Made by a program: the position numbers and the translations under genes. From Halomonas sp. PR-M31 (GTDB lineage: Bacteria; Pseudomonadota; Gammaproteobacteria; Pseudomonadales; Halomonadaceae): a stretch of 64,000 nt of DNA. The notes beneath the pieces are model-generated. The model was not told where the DNA came from, did no database searches, and saw only the letters and a program-made list of their open reading frames with translations. Shown piece by piece: positions 56,367 to 64,000 of the stretch (position 1 is the first letter of the stretch; every line of letters begins with the position of its first letter). The DNA lies in contig NZ_JIBT01000035.1 in the NCBI RefSeq assembly GCF_001039575.1, forward strand, positions 1 to 64,000, written 5' to 3'.

Positions 56367-57343
56367 GTTGGTTGACGCCTCAAGTCGTTGCGGTCTTTGT
56401 GGCCATGGCCCAAGCCCTGGGCATTTTGCTCGGTGCAGTGCTGCTTGGTGCGGTGATGACGGTGGTTGAACGACGCATGCTGGGGCTGTGGCAGGATCGC
56501 TATGGGCCCAACCGGGTAGGGCCTTTTGGCTCGTTGCAGCTGATCGCCGACATGCTCAAGATCTTCTTCAAGGAAGACTGGGTGCCTCCCTTTGCCGATC
56601 GCACCCTGTTCATGCTGGCGCCGGCCATTGCCATGGCATCCTTGCTGCTGTCCTTTATCGTCATTCCATTCACGCCGGCCTTGCATGTGGCGGATTGGAA
56701 CATCGGCCTGCTGTTCTTTCTCGCCATGGGGGGCATCAACGTCTATTCGGTTCTACTGGGCGGCTGGTCCAGCGGCAACAAGTATGCCCTGATCGGTGCG
56801 ATGCGCTCCTCCGCCCAGACGATTTCCTATGAAGTGTTCATGGGGCTGGCCTTGATGGGCGTGGTGGCCATGGCCGGCTCCTTCAATCTGCGCGATATCG
56901 TCAATGCCCAGGAAGGTCTCTGGTTCATCATTCCGCAATTCCTCGGATTTTGTATTTTCATCATCGCCGGCTTCGCGGTAGTGCATCGCCATCCTTTCGA
57001 TCAGCCCGAGGCGGAGCAGGAGTTGGCGGACGGTTATCATGTGGAATATTCGAGCATGAAGTTCGGTATGTTCTTCATCGGCGAATATGTGGGCATGGTG
57101 CTGGTATCGGCCTTGACCGTCACTCTGTTCTTCGGCGGCTGGCATGGCCCCTTGTTGCCCCCGATCGTCTGGTTCGCGCTCAAGACCGGATTTTTCCTGA
57201 TGCTGTTCATCCTGGTGCGGGCGTCACTACCCCGGCCACGCTATGACCGGGTGATGAGTTTCGGCTGGAAGATCTGTTTGCCGTTGACCCTGATCAATCT
57301 AATGGTTACCGGTGCGGTGATCCTACTGGTAAGCCCTGATTAA
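56363..57343 (+). CDS. nuoH: NADH-quinone oxidoreductase subunit H
   Basis: A 326-residue membrane subunit with eight helices that forms the quinone entry with Nuo[37 protein letters not shown] and [19 protein letters not shown] are the conserved loops. Confidence 0.97.
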   Translation: MSWLTPQVVAVFVAMAQALGILLGAVLLGAVMTVVERRMLGLWQDRYGPNRVGPFGSLQLIADMLKIFFKEDWVPPFADRTLFMLAPAIAMASLLLSFIVIPFTPALHVADWNIGLLFFLAMGGINVYSVLLGGWSSGNKYALIGAMRSSAQTISYEVFMGLALMGVVAMAGSFNLRDIVNAQEGLWFIIPQFLGFCIFIIAGFAVVHRHPFDQPEAEQELADGYHVEYSSMKFGMFFIGEYVGMVLVSALTVTLFFGGWHGPLLPPIVWFALKTGFFLMLFILVRASLPRPRYDRVMSFGWKICLPLTLINLMVTGAVILLVSPD

Positions 57344-57358
57344 ACGAGGAAGACCAAC

Positions 57359-57898
57359 ATGCTCATGTGGCTGTTCAAAGGCACCTGGTCGCAACTGCGA
57401 ACGTTGGGTCTGGTGTTCATGCATGCTTTCCGCAAGCGGGAAACCCTCAATTATCCAGAGGAGAAGGTCTATCTGCCGCCGCGTTATCGCGGTCGAATCG
57501 TGTTGACTCGAGACCCGGACGGTGAAGAGCGCTGCGTAGCCTGTAACCTATGCGCCGTGGCCTGCCCGGTGGCGTGTATTTCATTGCAGAAGGGTGAAAA
57601 GGAAGATGGTCGCTGGTATCCCGAGTTCTTTCGCATCAATTTCTCCCGCTGCATCTACTGCGGCATGTGCGAAGAGGCGTGTCCGACTTCGGCGATTCAG
57701 CTGACTCCGGATTTCGAGATGGGCGAGTATCGGCGTCAGGAGCTGGTCTACGAAAAGGACGATCTGCTCATCAATGGTCCCGGTAAGGATCACGACTACC
57801 ACTTCTATAGAGTGGCCGGTCTTGCGATTGCCGGTAAGGACAAGGGCCGTGCCCAGAACGAAGAAGAGCCGATCAACGTCACGTCGCTTCTGCCATAA
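57359..57898 (+). CDS. nuoI: NADH-quinone oxidoreductase subunit I
   Basis: A 179-residue ferredoxin-like subunit with two [4Fe-4S] clusters (N6a/b), shown by [12 protein letters not shown] and [19 protein letters not shown] precedes ATG 57359. It links NuoG to NuoB. Confidence 0.97.
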   Translation: MLMWLFKGTWSQLRTLGLVFMHAFRKRETLNYPEEKVYLPPRYRGRIVLTRDPDGEERCVACNLCAVACPVACISLQKGEKEDGRWYPEFFRINFSRCIYCGMCEEACPTSAIQLTPDFEMGEYRRQELVYEKDDLLINGPGKDHDYHFYRVAGLAIAGKDKGRAQNEEEPINVTSLLP

Positions 57899-57924
57899 GT
57901 TGGATTTACTAGCGGGAAAATAAC

Positions 57925-58470
57925 ATGGAAGTCGCCTTCTATCTGAGTGGTCTCGTTGCCGTGCTGGCAACCCTTGGGGTCATTACCAACACTAATCCGG
58001 TTCATGCGCTGCTGTATCTGATCGTATCGTTGATCGCTGTGGCCATCGTATTCTTCGCTCTTGGCGCGCCCTTCGCTGGGGCACTGGAGATCATCGTGTA
58101 TGCGGGCGCGATCATGGTGCTGTTCGTTTTCGTGGTCATGATGCTCAACCTGGGCGATGCGGTGGTGGCTCAGGAAAAGGCTTGGCTCAAGCCCAAGGCC
58201 TGGCTAGGCCCATCGGTGTTGGCGGCGGTGCTGCTGCTGACGCTGATTGCCACGTTATGGCTGGGCGACATCGGCAAGGTGATCCAGGGCGATACGCTGA
58301 CCGCCAAGGAGGTGGGTACGACGCTGTTTGGTCCTTGGCTGCTTATCGTCGAATTGGCGGCGATGCTGCTGCTGGCAGCCCTGGTGACGGCTTCCCACGT
58401 AGGACGATTGTCACCACCGGATAAGCCGGCGATGAATCAGGAAACCGGAGCAAGAAAGGAGCACTCATGA
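57925..58470 (+). CDS. nuoJ: NADH-quinone oxidoreductase subunit J
   Basis: A 181-residue membrane subunit with five helices. [20 protein letters not shown] and the conserved [19 protein letters not shown] helix (with its pi-bulge Tyr) are present. Overlaps nuoK by four bases. Confidence 0.96.
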   Translation: MEVAFYLSGLVAVLATLGVITNTNPVHALLYLIVSLIAVAIVFFALGAPFAGALEIIVYAGAIMVLFVFVVMMLNLGDAVVAQEKAWLKPKAWLGPSVLAAVLLLTLIATLWLGDIGKVIQGDTLTAKEVGTTLFGPWLLIVELAAMLLLAALVTASHVGRLSPPDKPAMNQETGARKEHS

Positions 58471-58775
58471 GCGGTGTACCGATGGAACATGGACTGGTGC
58501 TGGCGGCAATACTGTTCGCGCTGGGTCTGGCAGGGCTGATGTTTCGCCGCAACATGGTGTTCATTTTGATGAGCCTTGAGATCATGCTCAATTCCGCAGG
58601 GCTTGCCTTTATCGTCGGCGGTACGGCCTGGGGGCAACCGGAAGGACAGGCGATGTTCCTACTGGTGATTACGTTGGCGGCAGCGGAAGCCAGTGTCGGC
58701 CTGGCACTTCTGCTGCAGCTCAACCATCGCTTCAAGACGCTGGACACGGATGCGGCCAGCAGGATGCGTGGATAA
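58467..58775 (+). CDS. nuoK: NADH-quinone oxidoreductase subunit K
   Basis: A 102-residue subunit with three helices. The two conserved membrane glutamates lie in [17 protein letters not shown] and [13 protein letters not shown]. Its stop overlaps the nuoL start by one base. Confidence 0.96.
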   Translation: MSGVPMEHGLVLAAILFALGLAGLMFRRNMVFILMSLEIMLNSAGLAFIVGGTAWGQPEGQAMFLLVITLAAAEASVGLALLLQLNHRFKTLDTDAASRMRG

Positions 58776-60640
58776 TGGAACTATCGATGTCGTTGCTCTT
58801 ACCCCTGACATTTCTTCTGCCCCTGGTGGGCACACTCATTTTGTCCCTGTCGAATGGCCGCTTGGGCGAACGTGCCAGCGCGACGGTGGGCGTCACCTCG
58901 ATGGGCTTGTCCGCCATCGTGACGGTGTTGATTGCGCTGCAGTATATCGCCGAGCCTCATGCCTATGGCGTCACTCTATGGCGTTGGATCAGCGTCGAGG
59001 ATTTTCAACCAAGCATCGGGCTGGCGTTGGACGGTCTCTCCTTGACGATGCTCGGTATCATTACTGGCGTCGGTTTTCTGATCCATCTGTTCGCCGCCTG
59101 GTACATGCAAGGCGAGAAAGGCATCACTCGCTTTTACGCCTACATGAATCTGTTCGTGTTCAGCATGGTGTTGCTGGTGCTGGGAGACAACCTGCTGCTG
59201 CTGTTCTTTGGCTGGGAAGGGGTCGGGCTTTGCAGCTATCTGCTGATTGGCTACTACTATGAGCACTCCGAGAATGGCTGGGCCGCCTTCAAGGCATTCA
59301 TCGTCACCCGCATCGGCGATGTCTTTCTTGCCATCGGCATGTTCTTGTTGTTCTTCGAGCTTGGTACCCTTGATATCGCCGAAATACTCAGGCGTGCGCC
59401 GGAAATGTGGGCGGAAGGCGACCCGACGGTGGAGTTGGCGGCCCTGCTGATGCTGGGGGGCGCCGTGGGCAAGTCGGCTCAACTACCGCTGCACACCTGG
59501 CTGGCGGACGCCATGGCGGGGCCGACACCGGTCTCCGCCCTGATTCATGCGGCCACCATGGTTACCGCCGGGGTCTATCTGATCGCGCGTATGAACGGGC
59601 TGTTTTTGCTTGCGCCGGATATTCTCGAATTGACCGGAATCATCGGTGCCCTGACGCTGCTGATGGCCGGCTTTGCTGCCTTGGCCCAAACCGATATCAA
59701 GCGGGTTCTGGCCTATTCCACCATGAGCCAGATCGGCTACATGTTTTTGGCCTTGGGTGCCGGCGCTTTCGATGCGGCCATCTTTCATCTCATGACCCAT
59801 GCTTTCTTCAAGGCATTGTTGTTTCTCTCAGCCGGAGCGGTCATCGTCAGCTGTCATCATGAGCAGGACGTGCGCCGCCTGGGCGGTTTGTGGAAACGGT
59901 TGCCGTTGGCCTATGCAGGCTTCATCGTCGGGGGGTCTGCTCTGGCGGCGCTGCCGCTGGTCTCGGCGGGTTTCTACAGCAAGGACGAGATTCTCTGGCA
60001 AGAGCTGGTCACCGATCATGGCGGCCTATTGTTGGCGGGCATGATCGGTGCCTTCTTGACCTCCCTTTATACCGTGCGCTTGATCATCCTTACCTTCCAT
60101 GGCAAGCCGAAAAGCGACAATGCGCGTAATGCCAAGGCCGGACGTGGTCTGGTGCATGGCGTGCCGCTGATCGTGCTGGCATTGCTCTCGACCTTCCTGG
60201 GGGCCTGGATCACGCCGCCGCTCGAGAATGTGTTGCCAGCCCCTGCCGAAGGCGAGGAGTTCTGGCATCTGGTGCTCGAATTCGTTGCGGCGGGCGTGGC
60301 GATCGCGGGTATTGCCATTGGTGCCTGGCTGTATTTTCGCCGTCGGGGCTGGCTTGCCCAGCACACGTCGAGTGGGTGGGGGGCCTGGCTATGGACCTTC
60401 TGGAATCATGCCTGGGGCATCGATGGACTCTATGATCGCGTGCTGGTGAAGCCCTACCGCGGTCTGGTCAGGATTCTGCGTAGCGACATCATCGACGGAA
60501 CCTGCAATCTGTTTGCCAAGCTTGCCTGGTTGCTGCACCAAGGGCTTTCGAGAACCCAGACCGGCAAGCTGCGCTTTTATGCCACCTCGATGGTCGCCGG
60601 TGCGACCCTGATTCTGCTGGCATTGGCTCTGGTGCCCTGA
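58775..60640 (+). CDS. nuoL: NADH-quinone oxidoreductase subunit L
   Basis: A 621-residue antiporter-like proton-pumping subunit. GWEGVGLCSYLLIGYYYE, LPLHTWLADAMAGPTPVSAL, HAATMVTAGVYL and TDIKRVLAYSTMSQIGYM are typical. The long C-terminal region includes the lateral helix. Confidence 0.97.
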   Translation: MELSMSLLLPLTFLLPLVGTLILSLSNGRLGERASATVGVTSMGLSAIVTVLIALQYIAEPHAYGVTLWRWISVEDFQPSIGLALDGLSLTMLGIITGVGFLIHLFAAWYMQGEKGITRFYAYMNLFVFSMVLLVLGDNLLLLFFGWEGVGLCSYLLIGYYYEHSENGWAAFKAFIVTRIGDVFLAIGMFLLFFELGTLDIAEILRRAPEMWAEGDPTVELAALLMLGGAVGKSAQLPLHTWLADAMAGPTPVSALIHAATMVTAGVYLIARMNGLFLLAPDILELTGIIGALTLLMAGFAALAQTDIKRVLAYSTMSQIGYMFLALGAGAFDAAIFHLMTHAFFKALLFLSAGAVIVSCHHEQDVRRLGGLWKRLPLAYAGFIVGGSALAALPLVSAGFYSKDEILWQELVTDHGGLLLAGMIGAFLTSLYTVRLIILTFHGKPKSDNARNAKAGRGLVHGVPLIVLALLSTFLGAWITPPLENVLPAPAEGEEFWHLVLEFVAAGVAIAGIAIGAWLYFRRRGWLAQHTSSGWGAWLWTFWNHAWGIDGLYDRVLVKPYRGLVRILRSDIIDGTCNLFAKLAWLLHQGLSRTQTGKLRFYATSMVAGATLILLALALVP

Positions 60641-60709
60641 AGGATAAAGTGCGATGCGAAATCTTCAAGGAAGTGAGTTGAGACTACACGAACAAGGAAC
60701 ACGACGCTT

Positions 60710-62254
60710 ATGACCCTGGTGTGGCTGATCCTGATTCCCTTCATCGGCGGGCTCCTGTGCTGGCAGTTCGAACGGTTGGGCGAAATGGCGCCCCGTTGGA
60801 TCGCGCTGGGTACCATGGGGCTCGAGCTTTTACTCACGCTATGGCTGTGGTGGAGCGGCGATTTTCAGCTGCCGCAAGTCGCCAGCTCAGAGGCGTCACA
60901 ATGGGCGTTGGAATGGCGGACTCCGTGGATTCCCCGGTTCGGTATCGATATCCATCTTGCACTGGATGGCCTGTCGCTGATCTTGATTGCACTGACTGGG
61001 TTTCTCGGTGTTCTCGCAGTGGTGTGTTCCTGGAAAGAGATCATCGGACGCGTCGGCTTTTTTCATCTCAACCTGCTATGGATTCTTGGCGGAGTCGTCG
61101 GAGTGTTCCTGGCCATCGATCTGTTCCTGTTCTTCTTCTTCTGGGAACTGATGCTGGTGCCAATGTATTTCCTGATCGCACTCTGGGGACATAGTGGCTC
61201 TCAGGGCAAGACCCGCATTGGGGCCGCGACCAAGTTCTTCATTTATACCCAGGCCAGCGGTCTGCTGATGCTGGTGGCGATTCTCGGGCTGGTGTTTGCC
61301 CATCATGCGACGACCGGTGTCTACTCCTTCAGCTACGACGACCTGCGCAACGCCCCGCTGTCCCCTGAACTGGCCATGTGGTTGATGCTGGGCTTCTTCA
61401 TTGCCTTCGCGGTCAAGCTGCCGGTAGTGCCTTTGCACGGCTGGCTGCCGGATGCCCATGCCCAGGCGCCTACCGCCGGCAGCGTGGATCTTGCAGGTAT
61501 TCTGCTCAAGACCGCTGCCTATGGCATGCTGCGTTTTACATTGCCCTTGTTCCCCGAAGCGTCCCAGGCCTTCGCCCCGGTTGCCATGGCGCTAGGGGTG
61601 ATAGGCATCTTCTACGGTGCTCTGCTCGCCTGTGGCCAGCAGGACATCAAGCGTCTGATCGCCTATACCAGTATTTCCCATATGGGGTTCGTGTTGATCG
61701 GTATCTATGCGGGCACCCAGCTGGCACTGCAGGGTGTAGTAATGCTGATGGTGGCCCATGCCTTCTCCGCGGCGGGGCTGTTCATCATGAGCGGTCAAAT
61801 CTACGAGCGGGTGCATACCCGGGACATGACTCAGATGGGAGGGCTATGGGGTCGTCTGGGTAGTCTGCCCGGATTTTCTCTGTGCTTTGTCGCCGCGTCC
61901 CTGGGCATGCCGGGTACCGCGAATTTCATCGGCGAGTTCATGGTGCTGTTCGGTACCTTTCCGGTGGCGCCTTGGGTCGTGGCTATCGCCAGCGTTGGAC
62001 TGGTGCTGGCAGCCATCTATTCACTGTTTTTGATGCAGCGAGTGCACTACGGTCCTGCCAAGAGCGATGAGCCGCTGGAAGGACTTGATCGCCGTGAGTA
62101 CGTCATGTTGCTGGGCATATTGGCGCTGGTGCTGTTTTTCGGTCTCTATCCGCAGCCTCTACTCGAGACCAGCGGTGCCGCCATGCACGAGATCCAACGC
62201 CTTTTCACCGATCCGGCATTTACGATTACCACTCTGCCGACGAGGACTTCATGA
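60710..62254 (+). CDS. nuoM: NADH-quinone oxidoreductase subunit M
   Basis: A 514-residue antiporter-like subunit. FFFFWELMLVPMYFLIALWG (with the key Glu), VPLHGWLPDAHAQAPTAGSV and QDIKRLIAYTSISHMGFV are clear. It follows nuoL by 69 bases and overlaps nuoN by four (ATGA). Confidence 0.97.
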   Translation: MTLVWLILIPFIGGLLCWQFERLGEMAPRWIALGTMGLELLLTLWLWWSGDFQLPQVASSEASQWALEWRTPWIPRFGIDIHLALDGLSLILIALTGFLGVLAVVCSWKEIIGRVGFFHLNLLWILGGVVGVFLAIDLFLFFFFWELMLVPMYFLIALWGHSGSQGKTRIGAATKFFIYTQASGLLMLVAILGLVFAHHATTGVYSFSYDDLRNAPLSPELAMWLMLGFFIAFAVKLPVVPLHGWLPDAHAQAPTAGSVDLAGILLKTAAYGMLRFTLPLFPEASQAFAPVAMALGVIGIFYGALLACGQQDIKRLIAYTSISHMGFVLIGIYAGTQLALQGVVMLMVAHAFSAAGLFIMSGQIYERVHTRDMTQMGGLWGRLGSLPGFSLCFVAASLGMPGTANFIGEFMVLFGTFPVAPWVVAIASVGLVLAAIYSLFLMQRVHYGPAKSDEPLEGLDRREYVMLLGILALVLFFGLYPQPLLETSGAAMHEIQRLFTDPAFTITTLPTRTS

Positions 62255-63698
62255 CGCTGACGACGACTCATCTGGTTGCGCTTTTGCCATTGATTCTGGT
62301 GTGCGCGACGGCCATCGTGGTGATGCTGGGTATTGCTTGGCGCCGACATCATACAGCCACCACCATCGTCACCTCTGTCGGTCTCAATCTGGCTCTGCTA
62401 TCGCTGTTGATCGTTTGGCAAGTGACGCCTATCAGAACCCCGTTACTGATCATCGATGGCTTGAGCGTGTTCGCCATGGTGCTGATTCTCGTCTCGGCGT
62501 TGGCTTGCACCACCCTGGCCCATGCTTATCTGGAGTACTACAGGGGGCCTGTCGAAGAGTTCTATCTTCTCTTGCTGTGCTCCGTTGCTGGCGCCTAGTG
62601 TTGGCATCAAGTCAGCATCTGGCGACGCTGTTTTTCGGCCTGGAGCTTCTTTCCATGCCGCTCTATGGCATGTTGGCCTATGCGTTTCATGAGCGTCGCT
62701 CTTTAGAGGCGGGAATCAAGTATCTGATTCTCTCTGCCGCGGCCACCGCCTTTTTGCTCTTTGGCATGGCGCTTCTGTACGCCCAGAGCGGACGGCTGGA
62801 TCTGCCGGGACTCACGGCGGGTCTTGCGAACAACGCCGATGTCTGGGCGCTGGCGGGTGCCGGCATGATGCTAGTAGGGCTCGGTTTCAAGCTATCCATC
62901 GTACCGTTTCATCTCTGGGCACCGGATGTGTATGAAGGGGGTCCTGGACCCGCGGCAATCTTTTTGGCGTCGGCAAGCAAAGTGGCTGCCTTCGTCGTTC
63001 TGTTGCGTCTGGTCATGACCACGCCAGCCTTTCAGGGTGAATGGCTGAACGAGACGCTGACGGTGCTGGCTCTATTGACCATGATCATCGGCAATCTATT
63101 GGCCTTGACCCAGTCCGACCTGAAGCGTTTGCTGGCCTATTCCTCCATCGCCCATTTTGGTTATCTGATGGTGGCACTGGTGGTCAGCAACGATCTTGCG
63201 GTGGAAACTGCCGGCGTGTATCTGCTTACCTACGTGGTAACGGTTCTGGCGGCCTTTGGCATCGTTACCCTTATCTCCAGCCCTTATGGCGGGGCAGATG
63301 CTTCGGCACTGCATCACTACCGGGGGTTGTTCTGGCGTCGTCCCTATCTCACCGCAGTGCTGACGGTGAGCATGTTGTCCTTGGCGGGCATTCCGTCCAC
63401 TGCGGGGTTCATCGGCAAGTTCTATATCATCGCGCTTGGGGTGGACGCGCAGCGCTGGTGGCTGGTGGGCGGCATCATTCTGGGTAGTGCTATCGGTCTT
63501 TACTACTATCTACGGGTTATGGTCACGCTATTTCTGACGGAAGCCGGAATGCAGCGCCGGGATGCGCCTCATAACTGGGGCATGCGAGCTGGCGGTGTGG
63601 TGGTGCTTGGCCTGGCGCTATTGATGGTAGCGCTTGGCCTGTACCCTGGACCGATGGTGGAGTGGGTTAAGCTATTGGCCGCCACCCGCATAGGCTAA
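62251..63698 (+). pseudogene. nuoN: NADH-quinone oxidoreductase subunit N, frameshifted
   Basis: The first frame (from ATG 62251) gives 115 residues and ends at 62598; the rest (VLASSQHLATLFFGLELLSM onward) is in another frame to 63698. Adding one C at about 62595 (GCC to GCCC) joins them as VAGALVLASSQ and gives 482 residues, the normal NuoN length. The rest has PFHLWAPDVYEGGP and QSDLKRLLAYSSIAHFGYLM intact. As all other nuo genes are complete, a sequencing or assembly error is the simplest reading. The start overlaps the nuoM stop. Confidence 0.92.
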
Positions 63699-63927
63699 GC
63701 CTTGTCTAAAAAGTACCTGCACTCGTCTATACGGCGTTAAAAATTGACTCGTGCGCGAGTCCGATCAAGATGCTCATTTACACTGCGTAAACTGCGCTCT
63801 TGGACTCGCAACATCCATGTTGCTCGCTCTTCGAGCAGCAGAGCTGCCCAAATCGGCAATCCTGCCGATTAGTCACCAATTTTTGCCTTGTCTAGACTTC
63901 GCTCGCTAACTTTTTAGATCAAGGCTA
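63695..63927. repeat. MITE-like noncoding element with inverted ends
   Basis: CTAAGCCTTGTCTAAAAAGT at 63695 is matched by the reverse complement near 63908-63927 (CTAGCCTTGATCTAAAAAGT). Inside are AAAAATTG/CAATTTTT, GCTCG-CTCTT-CGAGC and ATCGGCA-ATCC-TGCCGAT hairpins. No ORF is seen. The left end includes the nuoN stop codon. It looks like a structured or mobile intergenic repeat. The remaining 63928-64000 holds nothing I recognise. Confidence 0.7.
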
Positions 63928-64000
63928 GGAAATCGATATATAAATGTTTGTATTCAGAAATTGTTTGGTAGCCAGGTGGCAAGCCCCGGAAAGAAGGCCA

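Noticed and set aside
62067-63698. A single 543-codon ORF ending at the nuoN stop
   Set aside because: Its first ~180 codons overlap nuoM and the first part of nuoN in the wrong frame and read as nonsense; only the later part is NuoN. It is explained by the one-base deletion near 62595.

Overview
The window looks like chromosomal DNA of a moderately GC-rich gammaproteobacterium, most likely Halomonas or a close relative (Halomonadaceae). The pointers are a nuo operon with fused nuoCD, a finR/fpr pair and a thiS-thiG-trmB cluster as in pseudomonads, TRAP and sodium-coupled transporters, and an Amt/P-II cluster. Genus is inferred from gene content, not from a marker gene. I saw no rRNA, tRNA, CRISPR array, phage or insertion sequence.

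Layout: 1-4.6 kb holds tandem chemoreceptor genes: the tail of one, a frameshifted second and an intact third. 4.6-6.5 kb is the divergent finR/fpr redox pair around a perfect 19-bp palindrome. 6.5-10.4 kb is a three-gene minus-strand operon: triheme cytochrome c, Tat-type flavin amine oxidase, monoheme cytochrome c. 10.6-12.7 kb is glnK-amtB-glnK. 13.0-21.5 kb has ubiK and comM separated by a sensory locus: three tandem PotD/NspS-like binding proteins and a membrane GGDEF-EAL protein, with no ABC transporter subunits. 21.5-28.9 kb holds a Na/Ca exchanger, an aminotransferase, a lipoprotein, a hydrolase, malate synthase G and small genes. 29-38.8 kb holds an AGCS symporter, thiSG-trmB, an EamA exporter with a divergent LysR gene, an AEC permease, a SCO copper pair, an esterase and an FKBP isomerase. 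39-48.4 kb holds a TRAP system, an ABC-F protein, chaB, dtd, a second TRAP binding protein, a HAD phosphatase and thiD. 48.6-63.7 kb is the complete nuoA-N operon, followed by a noncoding repeat with inverted ends.

The most interesting unit is 13.6-19.9 kb. Each of the three binding-protein genes has its own sigma28 (FliA)-type promoter with an exact 11-bp spacer, and the third gene is coupled to the GGDEF-EAL gene. The two chemoreceptor genes at the left end also have sigma28-like promoters. This suggests a flagellar-regulon, polyamine-like ligand sensing system that feeds c-di-GMP, related to NspS-MbaA of Vibrio cholerae but with a tripled sensor.

Four genes (the second chemoreceptor, comM, a DUF423 gene and nuoN) each carry one single-base deletion in a short homopolymer, and one added base restores the full family-length protein. 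Because nuoN closes an otherwise perfect complex I operon, I read these mainly as sequencing or assembly errors rather than true pseudogenes.
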